From positions 1 to 52,351 of the forward strand of contig JAGFIQ010000080.1 of assembly GCA_024103495.1 (NCBI GenBank): a DNA stretch of 52,351 nt. Direction: 5' to 3'. A model generated the notes under the pieces. The model had not been told where the DNA came from. It searched no databases and saw only the letters and a list, made by a program, of their open reading frames with translations. A program made the position numbers and the translations under genes. The stretch comes from Aridibacter famidurans. Its GTDB lineage: Bacteria; Acidobacteriota; Blastocatellia; Pyrinomonadales; Pyrinomonadaceae. Below, piece after piece: positions 36,047 to 44,359 of the stretch. Position 1 is the stretch's first letter. Every line of letters begins with the position of its first letter.

Positions 36047-36814
36047 ATGAGCGCATTGAAATTGTTCGACCTTACCGGACGCTCGGCGATCGTCACCGGA
36101 GGATCGCGAGGGCTGGGTAAGGAAATGGCGGAGGGCTTGGCGGAAGCGGGCGCTTCGCTGATGTTGTGCGCGCGGCGCGCCGAATGGCTGGACGAAACAG
36201 TCGAGGAGTTCAAAGGCCGCGGATTCGAGGTCGAGTCGATGCTCTGTGACACGTCGGTTCCGGACCAGGTTCAGACGGTCGTCGACGCCACGGCCGAAGA
36301 GTTCGGCAAAGTCGACATCCTGATCAATAACGCGGGCATTTCGTGGGGAGCGATGCCGGAGGAGATGCCTCTTGAGAAGTGGCAGAAGGTCCTCGACGTG
36401 AACCTGACCGGCTGCTTCTTGTTCGCGCAGGCCGCCGGCCGCGAAATGCTGAAGCAGGGAAGCGGATCGATCATCAACATCACTTCGATCTCGGGTATCA
36501 CCTCTTCGGCGAACGGGCCTTTTTACGCCGGCTATGTTGCGAGCAAAGCGGGACTGATCGGGCTTACGCGCGAGCTGGCCGCCAGCTGGGGAAGAAGGGG
36601 GATCCGAGTGAACGCGATCGCTCCCGGATTCTTCCGCTCGAGGCTCGCCGATCCGGTGATAGACATCTACGAAAATTCGATCCGCGAGAACAACCCGATA
36701 CCGAGGATCGGCGAGGAAGGCGAGCTGAAAGGCGCCGCAGTGTTCCTTGCTTCGGATGCTTCTTCGTATGTGACCGGACAGACGATCGTTGTAGACGGGG
36801 GAATGACGGTCTAG
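36047..36814 (+). CDS. Short-chain dehydrogenase (gluconate 5-dehydrogenase/FabG-like)
   Basis: The protein has 255 residues with a classical SDR fold: GGSRGLGKEMAEGL (cofactor glycine motif), MLCARR (Arg after the second strand suggests NADP), INNAGIS, catalytic Ser in ITSISG, Tyr and Lys in YAGYVASKAGL, and the PGFFRSRLADP loop. The close match to LFDLTGRSAIVTGGSRGLGKEMA suggests the IdnO/SDR family of sugar-acid or 3-ketoacyl reductases; the substrate is open. It ends EGELKGAAVFLASDASSYVTGQTIVVDGG as expected. AGG is 10 bases before the ATG. A GTTCAAA heptad tract begins 5 bases after its stop. Confidence 0.9.
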   Translation: MSALKLFDLTGRSAIVTGGSRGLGKEMAEGLAEAGASLMLCARRAEWLDETVEEFKGRGFEVESMLCDTSVPDQVQTVVDATAEEFGKVDILINNAGISWGAMPEEMPLEKWQKVLDVNLTGCFLFAQAAGREMLKQGSGSIINITSISGITSSANGPFYAGYVASKAGLIGLTRELAASWGRRGIRVNAIAPGFFRSRLADPVIDIYENSIRENNPIPRIGEEGELKGAAVFLASDASSYVTGQTIVVDGGMTV

Positions 36815-37104
36815 AAGAGTTCAAAGTTCAAAGTTCAAGGTTCAAAGTGGCGAGTCGTGAGCAGTGAGCGGCGAGCAGTGAGCAGTGGTTGAAGCCTACG
36901 GGGTCCAAGGAGTGGCACAAGATACACGATTCATAGTTCAATGACCTGGAGTCAGGTGCTGTTGATCCAGCGCCATGCCTGTGAGGGGCCGATCCTTGAA
37001 CCTTGAACTTTGAATCCTGATCCTTGAACTTTGAACGCTTAAAGAAATAGACTTGTCTCCACTCGCAAGTCTTACCATCACTTCAATTTAAGTCTGGAAC
37101 GAAA
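36815..37104. repeat. Heptad tracts GTTCAAA and GTGAGCA between SDR and ligase
   Basis: No gene. There are GTTCAAA units at 36819-36847, GTGAGCA/GCGAGCA units at about 36856-36888, and mirrored CTTGAAC/TTTGAAC units at 36994-37040. Confidence 0.8.
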
Positions 37105-38700
37105 ATGGGGAAAGTTACTACGCTAAATCTCGCCTCGATCGTCGAACATCAGGCGCGGCTCGCTCCTGAAAAGGAGGCAGTGATCTGGAACGACGTCAGG
37201 ATGACGTACGGCGAGCTAAACGCGCTTGCTAACCGCGTAGCCCACGCGCTCGGCGATCTCGGGATCGGGAAGGGCGACAAAGTAGCGCTCAGCTGTCCGA
37301 ACCTGCCGTATTTTCCGATGGTCTATTACGGGATCCTCAAAGCCGGCGCCGCGGTCGTGCCTCTGAACGTGCTGTTCAAACCCAGGGAGATCGCGTATCA
37401 CCTGGAGGATTCCGACGCCAAGGCGATATTCGTCTTCGAAGGCACCGACGAACTCCCCATGGCGCAGATGGTCAAGGAAGGGTTCGACCGGGCGGGAACG
37501 TGCGAGCACCTGGTCGTGATAACCGCCGACAAGCTGGCACCGAGCCCGATCGAGGGCCATCGGACGCTGACCCAGCTGATCTACGACAAGCCGGCCGTTT
37601 ACGAGACCGTCGCGACGGACCCGGACGACACCTGCGCGATACTCTATACTTCCGGCACTACCGGCCAGCCGAAAGGCGCGGAACTCACGCACCTGAACCT
37701 TTTCACGAACATAAGCACGACATACAACATTCACCTTCCGGTACTCGACTTTACCGGAGGTGAGCAGATGACCTGCCTGATAACGCTTCCGCTTTTCCAC
37801 ACCACGGGGCAGACGGTCCAGATGAACACGAACATGTTCGCGGGGAACCGCGTCGTGCTGATCCCCAGGTTCGATCCGGCGGCGACGCTCGACGCGATGG
37901 AAAAGGAGCGCGTGAATTTCTGGGTCGGCGTCCCGACTATGTACTGGGCGCTTCTTCAATACGTGAAGCAGACGGGCCGCGATGTGTCGAAGATCAAGGA
38001 GTATTTCAAGGTCCCGACCTCCGGCGGCGCGCCTATGCCGGTGGAAGTTATGCGCGAGTTCGGCGAGATGTTCGGAGTGCGTGTCCTTGAAGGCTACGGC
38101 TTGTCCGAGACATCGCCGCTCGCGACCTTCAATCACTTCGACAGGCCTTCGAAGCCCGGCACCGTGGGCCAGCCGATCCAGGGCGTGGACGTGCGCTGTG
38201 TCGACGAGGAAGGCCGGACGGTCCCTGCGGGCGAACGCGGCGAGATCGTGATCCGGGGCCCGAACGTGATGAAGGGATACTACAAACGGCCCGAAGCTAC
38301 CGCGGAGGCTTTCAAGAACGGCTGGTTCCATTCGGGCGACATAGGGATCATCGATGAGGAAGGCTACGTGCAGATCGTCGACCGCAAGAAGGACATGATC
38401 CTCCGCGGCGGGTACAACGTCTATCCGCGCGAGCTCGAGGAAGTGATAATGACGCACCCTGCGGTGTCTCTGGTGGCCGTGATCGGCGTTCCGGACGAGA
38501 AGATGGGCGAGGAAGTGAAGGCCTTCGTCGTGCTGAACGAGGGTGCGGAGCTTTCGGAAGAAGAGTTCATCGACTGGTGCAAGGAGCAGTTCGCGGCGAA
38601 CAAGTATCCCAGATATGTCGAGTTCCGCGACGAGCTCCCGATCGGCGGGACGGGCAAGATCCACAAGCTGACGCTGAAGAAGGAGGTGGCGGGTCAATGA
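37105..38700 (+). CDS. Fatty-acid/aromatic acid CoA ligase (AMP-forming)
   Basis: This 531-residue acyl-adenylate enzyme couples a carboxylic acid to CoA. It has the P-loop YTSGTTGQPKGAELTH, VGVPTMYWALLQY, the A5 motif GYGLSETSP, GWFHSGDIG (A7), DRKKDMILRGGYNVYPRELE (A8, hinge) and the catalytic Lys in GGTGKIHK. The overall form is the long- or medium-chain acyl-CoA ligase branch (FadD/FadK-like); the exact acid is not readable. GGAACG precedes the start. The final residue codons and TGA stop (GTCAATGA) are the start of a heptad repeat (ATCATTG, GCCAATG). Confidence 0.93.
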   Translation: MGKVTTLNLASIVEHQARLAPEKEAVIWNDVRMTYGELNALANRVAHALGDLGIGKGDKVALSCPNLPYFPMVYYGILKAGAAVVPLNVLFKPREIAYHLEDSDAKAIFVFEGTDELPMAQMVKEGFDRAGTCEHLVVITADKLAPSPIEGHRTLTQLIYDKPAVYETVATDPDDTCAILYTSGTTGQPKGAELTHLNLFTNISTTYNIHLPVLDFTGGEQMTCLITLPLFHTTGQTVQMNTNMFAGNRVVLIPRFDPAATLDAMEKERVNFWVGVPTMYWALLQYVKQTGRDVSKIKEYFKVPTSGGAPMPVEVMREFGEMFGVRVLEGYGLSETSPLATFNHFDRPSKPGTVGQPIQGVDVRCVDEEGRTVPAGERGEIVIRGPNVMKGYYKRPEATAEAFKNGWFHSGDIGIIDEEGYVQIVDRKKDMILRGGYNVYPRELEEVIMTHPAVSLVAVIGVPDEKMGEEVKAFVVLNEGAELSEEEFIDWCKEQFAANKYPRYVEFRDELPIGGTGKIHKLTLKKEVAGQ

Positions 38701-38860
38701 TCATTGGCCAATGTACGATGAGCTTCAGCTCGTCGCCCGCCGACAGGCGGGACGAAACGCTTGAGAATTCGCGACTTCCAACTAACCTAAACTCGTGGCC
38801 CGCCGAAAGGCGGGATAGATCGCTCCTGCGGCCGAAGAGCACAGCTACTTAGCAGCATTT

Positions 38861-39112
38861 ATGCACGTCAAAGTCTTATTCTTCGGAGCAACGGCCGACG
38901 AGACCGGCACAACAGAGTCGACCATCGAACTTCCGGAAGGGACAAGAGCAGATGCCGCGCTTACCGAGATTCTCGATCGCTATCCGAAACTGACCGCGAG
39001 CCGCGATCGCAGCTCACTACTCTTTGCGGTCAACCAGGAGTATGCGAGGGCGGATGAGGCCGTGAATGAAGGAGACGAACTGGCGGTGTTCACCGCGGTT
39101 TCAGGAGGCTGA
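38861..39112 (+). CDS. moaD: MoaD, small subunit of molybdopterin synthase
   Basis: This 83-residue ubiquitin-fold protein carries sulfur as a C-terminal thiocarboxylate. It ends with the diagnostic Gly-Gly (TAVSGG) and has ADAALTEILDRYPKL and LLFAVNQEYARADEAVNEGDELAVF as in the family. Length is normal. It is followed at short distance by moaE, its partner. The gap upstream (38701-38860) has heptads and GTCGCCCGCCGACAGGCGGG-like hairpins and no gene. Confidence 0.93.
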   Translation: MHVKVLFFGATADETGTTESTIELPEGTRADAALTEILDRYPKLTASRDRSSLLFAVNQEYARADEAVNEGDELAVFTAVSGG

Positions 39113-39154
39113 GTCATTGATCAATTGAGCAATGATCATTGACCAATGAGACTC

Positions 39155-39565
39155 ATGTTCTTCGAACTAACAACAGAACCTCTCGATGTCGGCGCGATCG
39201 CCCGGCGCGTAGTGCCTGAAGAATGCGGCGCGACGGTTACGCTTGACGGATACGTGCGCCGGTTCACGAAGGGGCGCGAGACCGAGCACCTTGTCTACGA
39301 GGCGTACGAGCCGATGGCGCTTAAAGAGATGGATAGGCTTGCGGCCGCGGCGAAAGAGAAGTTCGAGATCTCAAACGTCAGTATCGTCCACAGGCTTGGG
39401 AAATTGGAGATCGGCGAGACGAGCGTGGTCATCTCCGTCGCCGCCCCACACCGGCGAGCTGCGTTCGAGGCATGCGAATGGTTGATCAAGGAATTAAAGC
39501 GAACGGTCCCGATCTGGAAGAAGGAAGTTTACGCTGACGGCGAGGTTTGGGTTGAAGGTGAGTAG
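39155..39565 (+). CDS. moaE: MoaE, catalytic subunit of molybdopterin synthase
   Basis: The product has 136 residues from MFFELTTEPLD. An ATG at 39146 would add MRL, but it lies inside the heptad repeat ATTGACCAATGAG, so the later ATG is preferred. With MoaD it builds the dithiolene of molybdopterin from cyclic pyranopterin phosphate. Typical motifs are LVYEAYEPMALKEM, HRLGKLEIGETSVVISVAAPHR, AFEACEWLIKELKRTVPIWKKE with the active Lys residues. Other moa genes are absent, so the rest of the pathway is elsewhere. Confidence 0.93.
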   Translation: MFFELTTEPLDVGAIARRVVPEECGATVTLDGYVRRFTKGRETEHLVYEAYEPMALKEMDRLAAAAKEKFEISNVSIVHRLGKLEIGETSVVISVAAPHRRAAFEACEWLIKELKRTVPIWKKEVYADGEVWVEGE

Positions 39566-39870
39566 GTGAGGAGCCGGATGCTCTCCTCGAGGTACCGTGA
39601 ACTTCAGTTTGCGCCGCGCGCAAGCGCGGAGAATCTTCGGTAGCAGTCTCTTCCCCGAAATCCTCGACAGGCTGAAGCCTATCGTACCTCGAGGTACCGT
39701 GAACTTCAGTTTGCGCCGCGCGGATGCGCGGAGGAATGCGGGCGGGGACGCCCGCGGTCCGGGCTGAAGACTATCGTACCTCGAGGTACCATGAACTTCA
39801 GTTTGCGCCGCGCGCAAGCGCGGAGGAATGCGGGCGGGGACGCCCGCGGTCCGGGCTGAAGACTATCGTA
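39566..39870. repeat. Three tandem copies of the GAGGTACC...GTACCTCG element
   Basis: Copies begin near 39579, 39689 and 39781. Each has CGAGGTACCGTGAACTTCAG, a CCGCGC-NNNN-GCGCGG hairpin (loops GCAA, GGAT, GCAA) and a right arm CTGAAGnCTATCGTAC. The last two are 92 bases apart and contain the GCGGGCG-GGGA-CGCCCGC palindrome also found in the M1 gene. The third runs up to the stop of the convergent HD hydrolase. Confidence 0.85.
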
Positions 39871-40413
39871 CTACGCACCCAGCTCCCTTCTCGCCCGTTC
39901 GACAAGCTCGTCGAAGTGCCGCTCGAGATCCTCGTTCGCTCCCCTCAGCCCTGCGAACACGCGCTCGCCCCAATCGACGTACTCGATCATTCTCTCAAGC
40001 GGCCAGTCTTTCGGGGGATTCTCAAGGATATCCGAGATATTGCTGATCTTGTCGCACATCTTCAGCTGCTTCGCCTCGTGCGACAGATGCGGGGCGTGCT
40101 CTTCCTGTAGCTCCTTGCGCCTTTCCTTTGGAAGCGACTTGTCGTCAGTGACCTCCACGACGATCGAGCACACACGGCTGCCGAACATTTCAGAGATGTC
40201 CGATTCGGTCGTGTCCGTATCTTCTATCGTGTCGTGGAGGATCGCGGCGATCAGAACGTCCGGATCGAGGACGCCGCCGACGGTCGAAAGGAGTCTCGCC
40301 ACTTCGAGCGGGTGGACGATGTAGGGCTCGGCGTCCGCGCCTTTCCGGAACTGGCCGTGGTGCATCCGGGCCGCAAACTTTGCGGCGAGCAATAATCTGG
40401 AGGAGTCGCCCAT
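39871..40413 (-). CDS. MESH1-like single-domain (p)ppGpp/NADPH hydrolase
   Basis: The protein has 180 residues from MGDSSRLLLAAKFAARMHHGQ. It is an HD-domain protein of the SpoT/MESH1 branch without synthetase domain. Mn ligands are His34 (YIVHPLEVARLL), His60-Asp61 (ILHDTIEDT) and the Asp in QLKMCDKISNI; the ED pair 64-65 is also present. Family members hydrolyse ppGpp (some prefer NADPH). Size and motifs match the metazoan-type small hydrolase. The start at 40446 adds a short unconserved piece. Its stop TAG is at the edge of the repeat array 39566-39870. Confidence 0.9.
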   Translation of the reverse strand: MGDSSRLLLAAKFAARMHHGQFRKGADAEPYIVHPLEVARLLSTVGGVLDPDVLIAAILHDTIEDTDTTESDISEMFGSRVCSIVVEVTDDKSLPKERRKELQEEHAPHLSHEAKQLKMCDKISNISDILENPPKDWPLERMIEYVDWGERVFAGLRGANEDLERHFDELVERARRELGA

Positions 40414-40446
40414 TTCACAGGTATATGTCGAAAATCCGGCGGTCAA

Positions 40447-40567
40447 AAAGGTTCCCGGCCGAAACGTGAGCGGTCATCCGCCGTTGTTCGGGAGCGGCTC
40501 AGTACTCAGAACTCATCTCTCAGTACTCGAATTAGCCCTCCCTCGCGGTCGGGCTTCGGACACGATC
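40447..40567. repeat. ACTCAGAACTCATCTCTC heptads and AGCCC element
   Basis: Heptads are at 40499-40529. At 40532-40563 lies an inverted copy of the GTGTCCGAAGCCCG element, four bases after the stop of the S55-like gene. Confidence 0.75.
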
Positions 40568-42442
40568 CTACCGTACCACCTCGATCTTGATCGTCTGCTG
40601 GCCCGTTACGATGAACTCCGCCGGAGCGACCTCGATCTCCGAGACTATCGATTCGACCGTCGGGGTGTGACCTCCCGAAGTGCGGTTGTTGTTCATCGTC
40701 GCAAGGACCGAGGGCGGCAGGTTCGGCATCTCGTCGGAACCGACGATCGCGCCCTTCGTGGTCCGGTACGACTGGACATACAGCCTGTCGTTCTTGCGGA
40801 CCTCGTTGATCTTGCTGATCAGGTCGGCCAGCGATTCCGGGACGAATCTCTTTGACGCAGACTTTTCCTGCAGTCTCGATCCGTCGCCGACCTCGATCGT
40901 CAGCGTTCCGGCGGGCGTTCCGGCGGGGATAGTGAACGGGATCCGCTGGGTGAACACCTTGCCCGAATCGCCGCGCACGAACGCCTGTATGTAAACGGTC
41001 TCTCCCGCTCTCGCTTCTGTGCGGTCAACCACGATCCTTTCCAGTTCCGCGGCCTTGTTCCCTTCCTCGGTAATCAGGCTGATCTCGATTTCTTCGAACT
41101 GCAGATCGTCGAACCTGCCCGAGATGAGATTCACGACCGGCACCACTACCGCGCCGGCGGCGAACCTGAGCGCCGCCTGTCCGCCGAACCTTCCGTCGAT
41201 CTTCACAGGTTCGTGTCCTTTCAAGCTTATCTTTCCGTCGACCTCGATCGTCATGTTACCGAGCGCACGCTCGTTCGCGATGATCGCGTTGAATACCGCC
41301 ATGTTCACAAGAAGCGGCGTCAGCGTCTCGTCGTGCGCGATCTCGAACTCCAGCGTCTCGAGCTTTTTTCGGCTTGTCCGAAGATTCAATCGGACGGGGA
41401 TCATTCGGGGCGCCTCGCCGAGTTTGCCGTACACGCCCGTGGCGCGGTCCTGGGTCATCGAGCCGACCACCGCATCCGGAACTGCAAGCTTGAAAGAGTT
41501 GTTCAGGCTGGGAACGACCGTGACTACGTGGGATTCCGACATAGGAAGCGAGGAACCGCCGACGCCTATGAACGGATGGCCGAACGCATAGATCTTATCG
41601 CCGTCCCGCATCGTCACCGTACCGCTCGCCGCCATCGAAAAATCTCCGCTCGTCAGGTGGATCACCACGGAATCTCCGCCTGTCAATGTCGTTTCATCCG
41701 CCTTCTTCATCGTTGTCGACGCGGAAGCGCCGACCGGCGCCGAAACCGGAAGCAGGCCTGCCTTCAAAAGCTGAGGCGCGAACTCGTTGAGGGTCTCCTG
41801 CGAAAATCCGGAAAACGAGACCGGGACCGAAATGGGCTTAAAGGTCTGGCTTGTCAGCACTCCCAAAGGAGACGATGCGTCGGCGGTATAAATGCCTGCC
41901 CCGAAACGGTTTGCAGATTCAGGAAGGTTCGGCAGCCATTCCGAAGCGGCGAGTTCCGCGAAGGAATAGGACCTCGGCTTCAAAGCGCTTTCTTTTCCCG
42001 CGTCGTTGTTCTCGAAGATCGACACCATCTGCTCGATCGGCGTGATCCCGCAGATCGCTTCGGTCGAGAAAGGGAACGCGTATGAAATAGCTCCGACAAG
42101 CTTTCCGTTGATGTAGACGGGCGACCCGCTCATACCCGCGAACACCTTTGTCCTGTCCGCCCCGCCGCCTGAGATCCTTCCGACGATCAGGTCCTGTTTC
42201 GGACCGATCCATCCCGGAAGCACGCCGAGTATCTCCACATCGAACTCCGTCGCCTCGGACCCGCTAAACACCGTCCGCGACTTGCCTGTCATTCCCTCTT
42301 TCAGGTCGGCCAGCGGGAAGTATCTCTCGCCCGCAGGCTTCGAAGCCGTCGAAGAAGTTCCCGAGGATACAGAATCCTGGGCGAATGCGGTCGGTATGAA
42401 CAGGAACAGAATGAGGAAAAAGGCGGGTGCGGTAATTCTCAT
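40568..42442 (-). CDS. Exported SpoIVB-like S55 peptidase-family protein, motif order swapped
   Basis: The protein has 624 residues with a signal peptide (MRITAPAFFLILFLFIPTAFAQ) and AGGAAGG upstream. The region 45-135 resembles the C-terminal half of the S55 domain: DLKEGMTGKSRTVF, EFDVEILGVLPGW, FAGMSGSPVYINGKLVGAIS (Ser105). The part resembling the N-terminal half (GTVTMRDGDKIYAFGHPF, His289) comes about 180 residues later. In B. subtilis SpoIVB the His precedes the Ser. Residues about 420-624 contain Ig-like strand patterns (RAGETVYIQAFVRGDSGK, IPAGTPAGTLTIEVGD). Role unknown; perhaps a periplasmic protease or scaffold. Confidence 0.8.
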   Translation of the reverse strand: MRITAPAFFLILFLFIPTAFAQDSVSSGTSSTASKPAGERYFPLADLKEGMTGKSRTVFSGSEATEFDVEILGVLPGWIGPKQDLIVGRISGGGADRTKVFAGMSGSPVYINGKLVGAISYAFPFSTEAICGITPIEQMVSIFENNDAGKESALKPRSYSFAELAASEWLPNLPESANRFGAGIYTADASSPLGVLTSQTFKPISVPVSFSGFSQETLNEFAPQLLKAGLLPVSAPVGASASTTMKKADETTLTGGDSVVIHLTSGDFSMAASGTVTMRDGDKIYAFGHPFIGVGGSSLPMSESHVVTVVPSLNNSFKLAVPDAVVGSMTQDRATGVYGKLGEAPRMIPVRLNLRTSRKKLETLEFEIAHDETLTPLLVNMAVFNAIIANERALGNMTIEVDGKISLKGHEPVKIDGRFGGQAALRFAAGAVVVPVVNLISGRFDDLQFEEIEISLITEEGNKAAELERIVVDRTEARAGETVYIQAFVRGDSGKVFTQRIPFTIPAGTPAGTLTIEVGDGSRLQEKSASKRFVPESLADLISKINEVRKNDRLYVQSYRTTKGAIVGSDEMPNLPPSVLATMNNNRTSGGHTPTVESIVSEIEVAPAEFIVTGQQTIKIEVVR

Positions 42443-42611
42443 AAGATCTAAAGCCTTCCTTTGCGGACTGCGGTTATGGTACCATTTTAGCTGACTTGCC
42501 GAAAGCTCTTTTCCCGGGGCTTTCAGACTAAGACCCGCCGAAACAGGCACAGGTTGTTCGCTCGCCCTGAAGCAGATCCCACCCTGCCGGAGCAAACCCG
42601 AAACTACCGAT

Positions 42612-43649
42612 ATGTACAAAGTTAACCGACTCTTGAAGAGCATCGTCCGTTTGCTTCTGCCCGTCGTCGTCTCCGTCGTCGTTATGCTGATGGGAGCTTC
42701 GATCTGGCTTGTCCACTCGACGTCCACGCCTCCGCGCAACACCTATCTGGTCACGCCGGAAGTTTACGGAAGGCTAAGCGCTCATGCCGCCCAGGTGACG
42801 AGCGAGACGTGGAAAAACCGCGACGGATCGACCGCGCGGGGTTGGCTTCTCCGGGGCAAGAAGAACTATCCGGCCGTCATCCTGCTCCACAAATACGGGG
42901 GCGACAGGTCATATGTGCTTAATCTCGGAGTGAAACTGAGCGAGGCCACGGACTTTACCGTGCTGATGCCCGACCAGAGAGGCCACGGCCAGGACCCGCC
43001 GGTCGCGTCGACGTCTTTCGGAGGCTGCGAGGTCGAAGACACGCTTGCGGCGATCGATTATCTCAGAGGGCTTCGTGATGCGAGCCGCGACAATCTTGTC
43101 GGCGAAGAAATAGGGATCTACGGCGTCGAGATGGGCGGGATAGCCGCACTGGCCACGGCAGCGAAAGATCAGAGCGTCCGCTCGGTCGTGATCGACTCGG
43201 TGCCGCAGCAATCGGACGACCTGATCGACACGGTTATCGCGAAGAGATATCCGTTTCTCAGCTCGGTGACTGCCGGAATGGCGAAGGGAGCGACCTACAT
43301 CTATTACGCCAGGAGCTGTTACCAGCGTCAGTCCGTTTGCGACCTCGCAAAGACGGTTCGTGACCGCAAGGCACTTCTGCTTTCCGGCCAGGATGTGCCG
43401 GGGCTGAAGCAGTCGACCGAATCGCTCGCCGGCTGTTTCCCGTCGGACACGAAAGTCCAGGCATTCACGGACCTCACAGCGTCAGGTGTGGACCTTGTCA
43501 ATGTGTCGCCGGACAAGGCGGACTCATACGACCAGAAGGTGATCTATTTCTTCCAGGAGAATCTGAAAACGCCGCCGTCATTGGAAATGCTTCCGGCAGA
43601 GCCCGTGGAAGTCGTGCAGCCGAAGGTTGTTGACGGGAAAGAGGAGTAA
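42612..43649 (+). CDS. Membrane-anchored alpha/beta hydrolase-like protein lacking Ser and His
   Basis: The protein has 345 residues. One N-terminal membrane helix (about 12-34) anchors it. The alpha/beta hydrolase fold is clear (GWLLRGKKNYPAVILLHKYGGDR, TVLMPDQRGHG, IGIYGVEMGGIAALATAA). The nucleophile elbow GxSxG reads GVEMG with Glu173 in place of Ser/Cys/Asp. Near the end, where the catalytic His is expected (NVSPDKADSYDQKV), no His is present. It is therefore likely non-hydrolytic or uses another chemistry (inference). It is divergent from the S55-like gene and converges with the LON-domain gene, 2 bases between stops. Confidence 0.85.
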   Translation: MYKVNRLLKSIVRLLLPVVVSVVVMLMGASIWLVHSTSTPPRNTYLVTPEVYGRLSAHAAQVTSETWKNRDGSTARGWLLRGKKNYPAVILLHKYGGDRSYVLNLGVKLSEATDFTVLMPDQRGHGQDPPVASTSFGGCEVEDTLAAIDYLRGLRDASRDNLVGEEIGIYGVEMGGIAALATAAKDQSVRSVVIDSVPQQSDDLIDTVIAKRYPFLSSVTAGMAKGATYIYYARSCYQRQSVCDLAKTVRDRKALLLSGQDVPGLKQSTESLAGCFPSDTKVQAFTDLTASGVDLVNVSPDKADSYDQKVIYFFQENLKTPPSLEMLPAEPVEVVQPKVVDGKEE

Positions 43650-43651
43650 AA

Positions 43652-44353
43652 CTAGTCGATATCGATCTTCTTTTTGACGTGGCCGTTGGTGCGCGAAACT
43701 TTATTGATCTTCGCCGTCTCCTCGACTTGATCGACTGAACGCGAAAGAACGTCCCTGAGGTGCGAGAGCCTCTCGGACGTTTTTCGCATTTCAAGCATTC
43801 GGTATTTTACCTCGTTGTCGAGATTGAATGCCGCTGATACAAGGAACGAGAGCTGTTCGGGCTCGGCCTGAGGGATCTCCGGGAACTCGCCCTGCTGGCC
43901 GCTGATCTTGTGCGCGGCTTCCGCGACCCGCTTGAACAGGCCGAAGACCTCGTCCGCAAGCGGTTCGACCTCCGTTTCGGGCTCGTCGACGTCTTCGAAG
44001 AACTCCACTTCCGCGACAAGGTAAGGATCGGGCGAGGAGACGTAGTTCTCGATCCTGTACCGGATCACGCCGGTCGTGAGAATGTTCGACCTGCCGTCTT
44101 CAAGCAGGTGCGATTCGCGGATCTCGGCGACGCAGCCCGTCGTCCCCGCCGCAGGCCTGTCGGGCCCCTGCTCCTCAGGCTCGAACAGGGACACGCCGAA
44201 CATGTTCTTCGACACCGCGATGTCTTCGAGCATCTTTCTGTACCTGTTCTCGAAGATGTGAAGCGGCAGGATCTCGAAGGGCATCAGCACGAGCGGCAGC
44301 GGGAAGATAGGCAGGTGCCTGATCCCGAGTACTTTTTTCGATTCTTCAGACAT
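43652..44353 (-). CDS. LON substrate-binding (N-terminal) domain protein
   Basis: This 233-residue protein consists of a LON N-terminal domain (PF02190) without ATPase or protease parts: RHLPIFPLPLVLMPFEILPLHIFENRYRKML, GCVAEIRE, TTGVIRYRIENYV, then helices LSFLVSAAFNLDNEVKYRMLEM. Such proteins may bind unfolded clients, but their function is not settled. The C-terminus is basic (VKKKIDID). It lies 6 bases after sbcD on the same strand, so the two are one transcription unit. Confidence 0.92.
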   Translation of the reverse strand: MSEESKKVLGIRHLPIFPLPLVLMPFEILPLHIFENRYRKMLEDIAVSKNMFGVSLFEPEEQGPDRPAAGTTGCVAEIRESHLLEDGRSNILTTGVIRYRIENYVSSPDPYLVAEVEFFEDVDEPETEVEPLADEVFGLFKRVAEAAHKISGQQGEFPEIPQAEPEQLSFLVSAAFNLDNEVKYRMLEMRKTSERLSHLRDVLSRSVDQVEETAKINKVSRTNGHVKKKIDID

Positions 44354-44359
44354 TCTTCG

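Noticed and set aside
43636..43660. Terminator between convergent stops
   Set aside because: Only two bases separate the genes and no stem with T run is visible.
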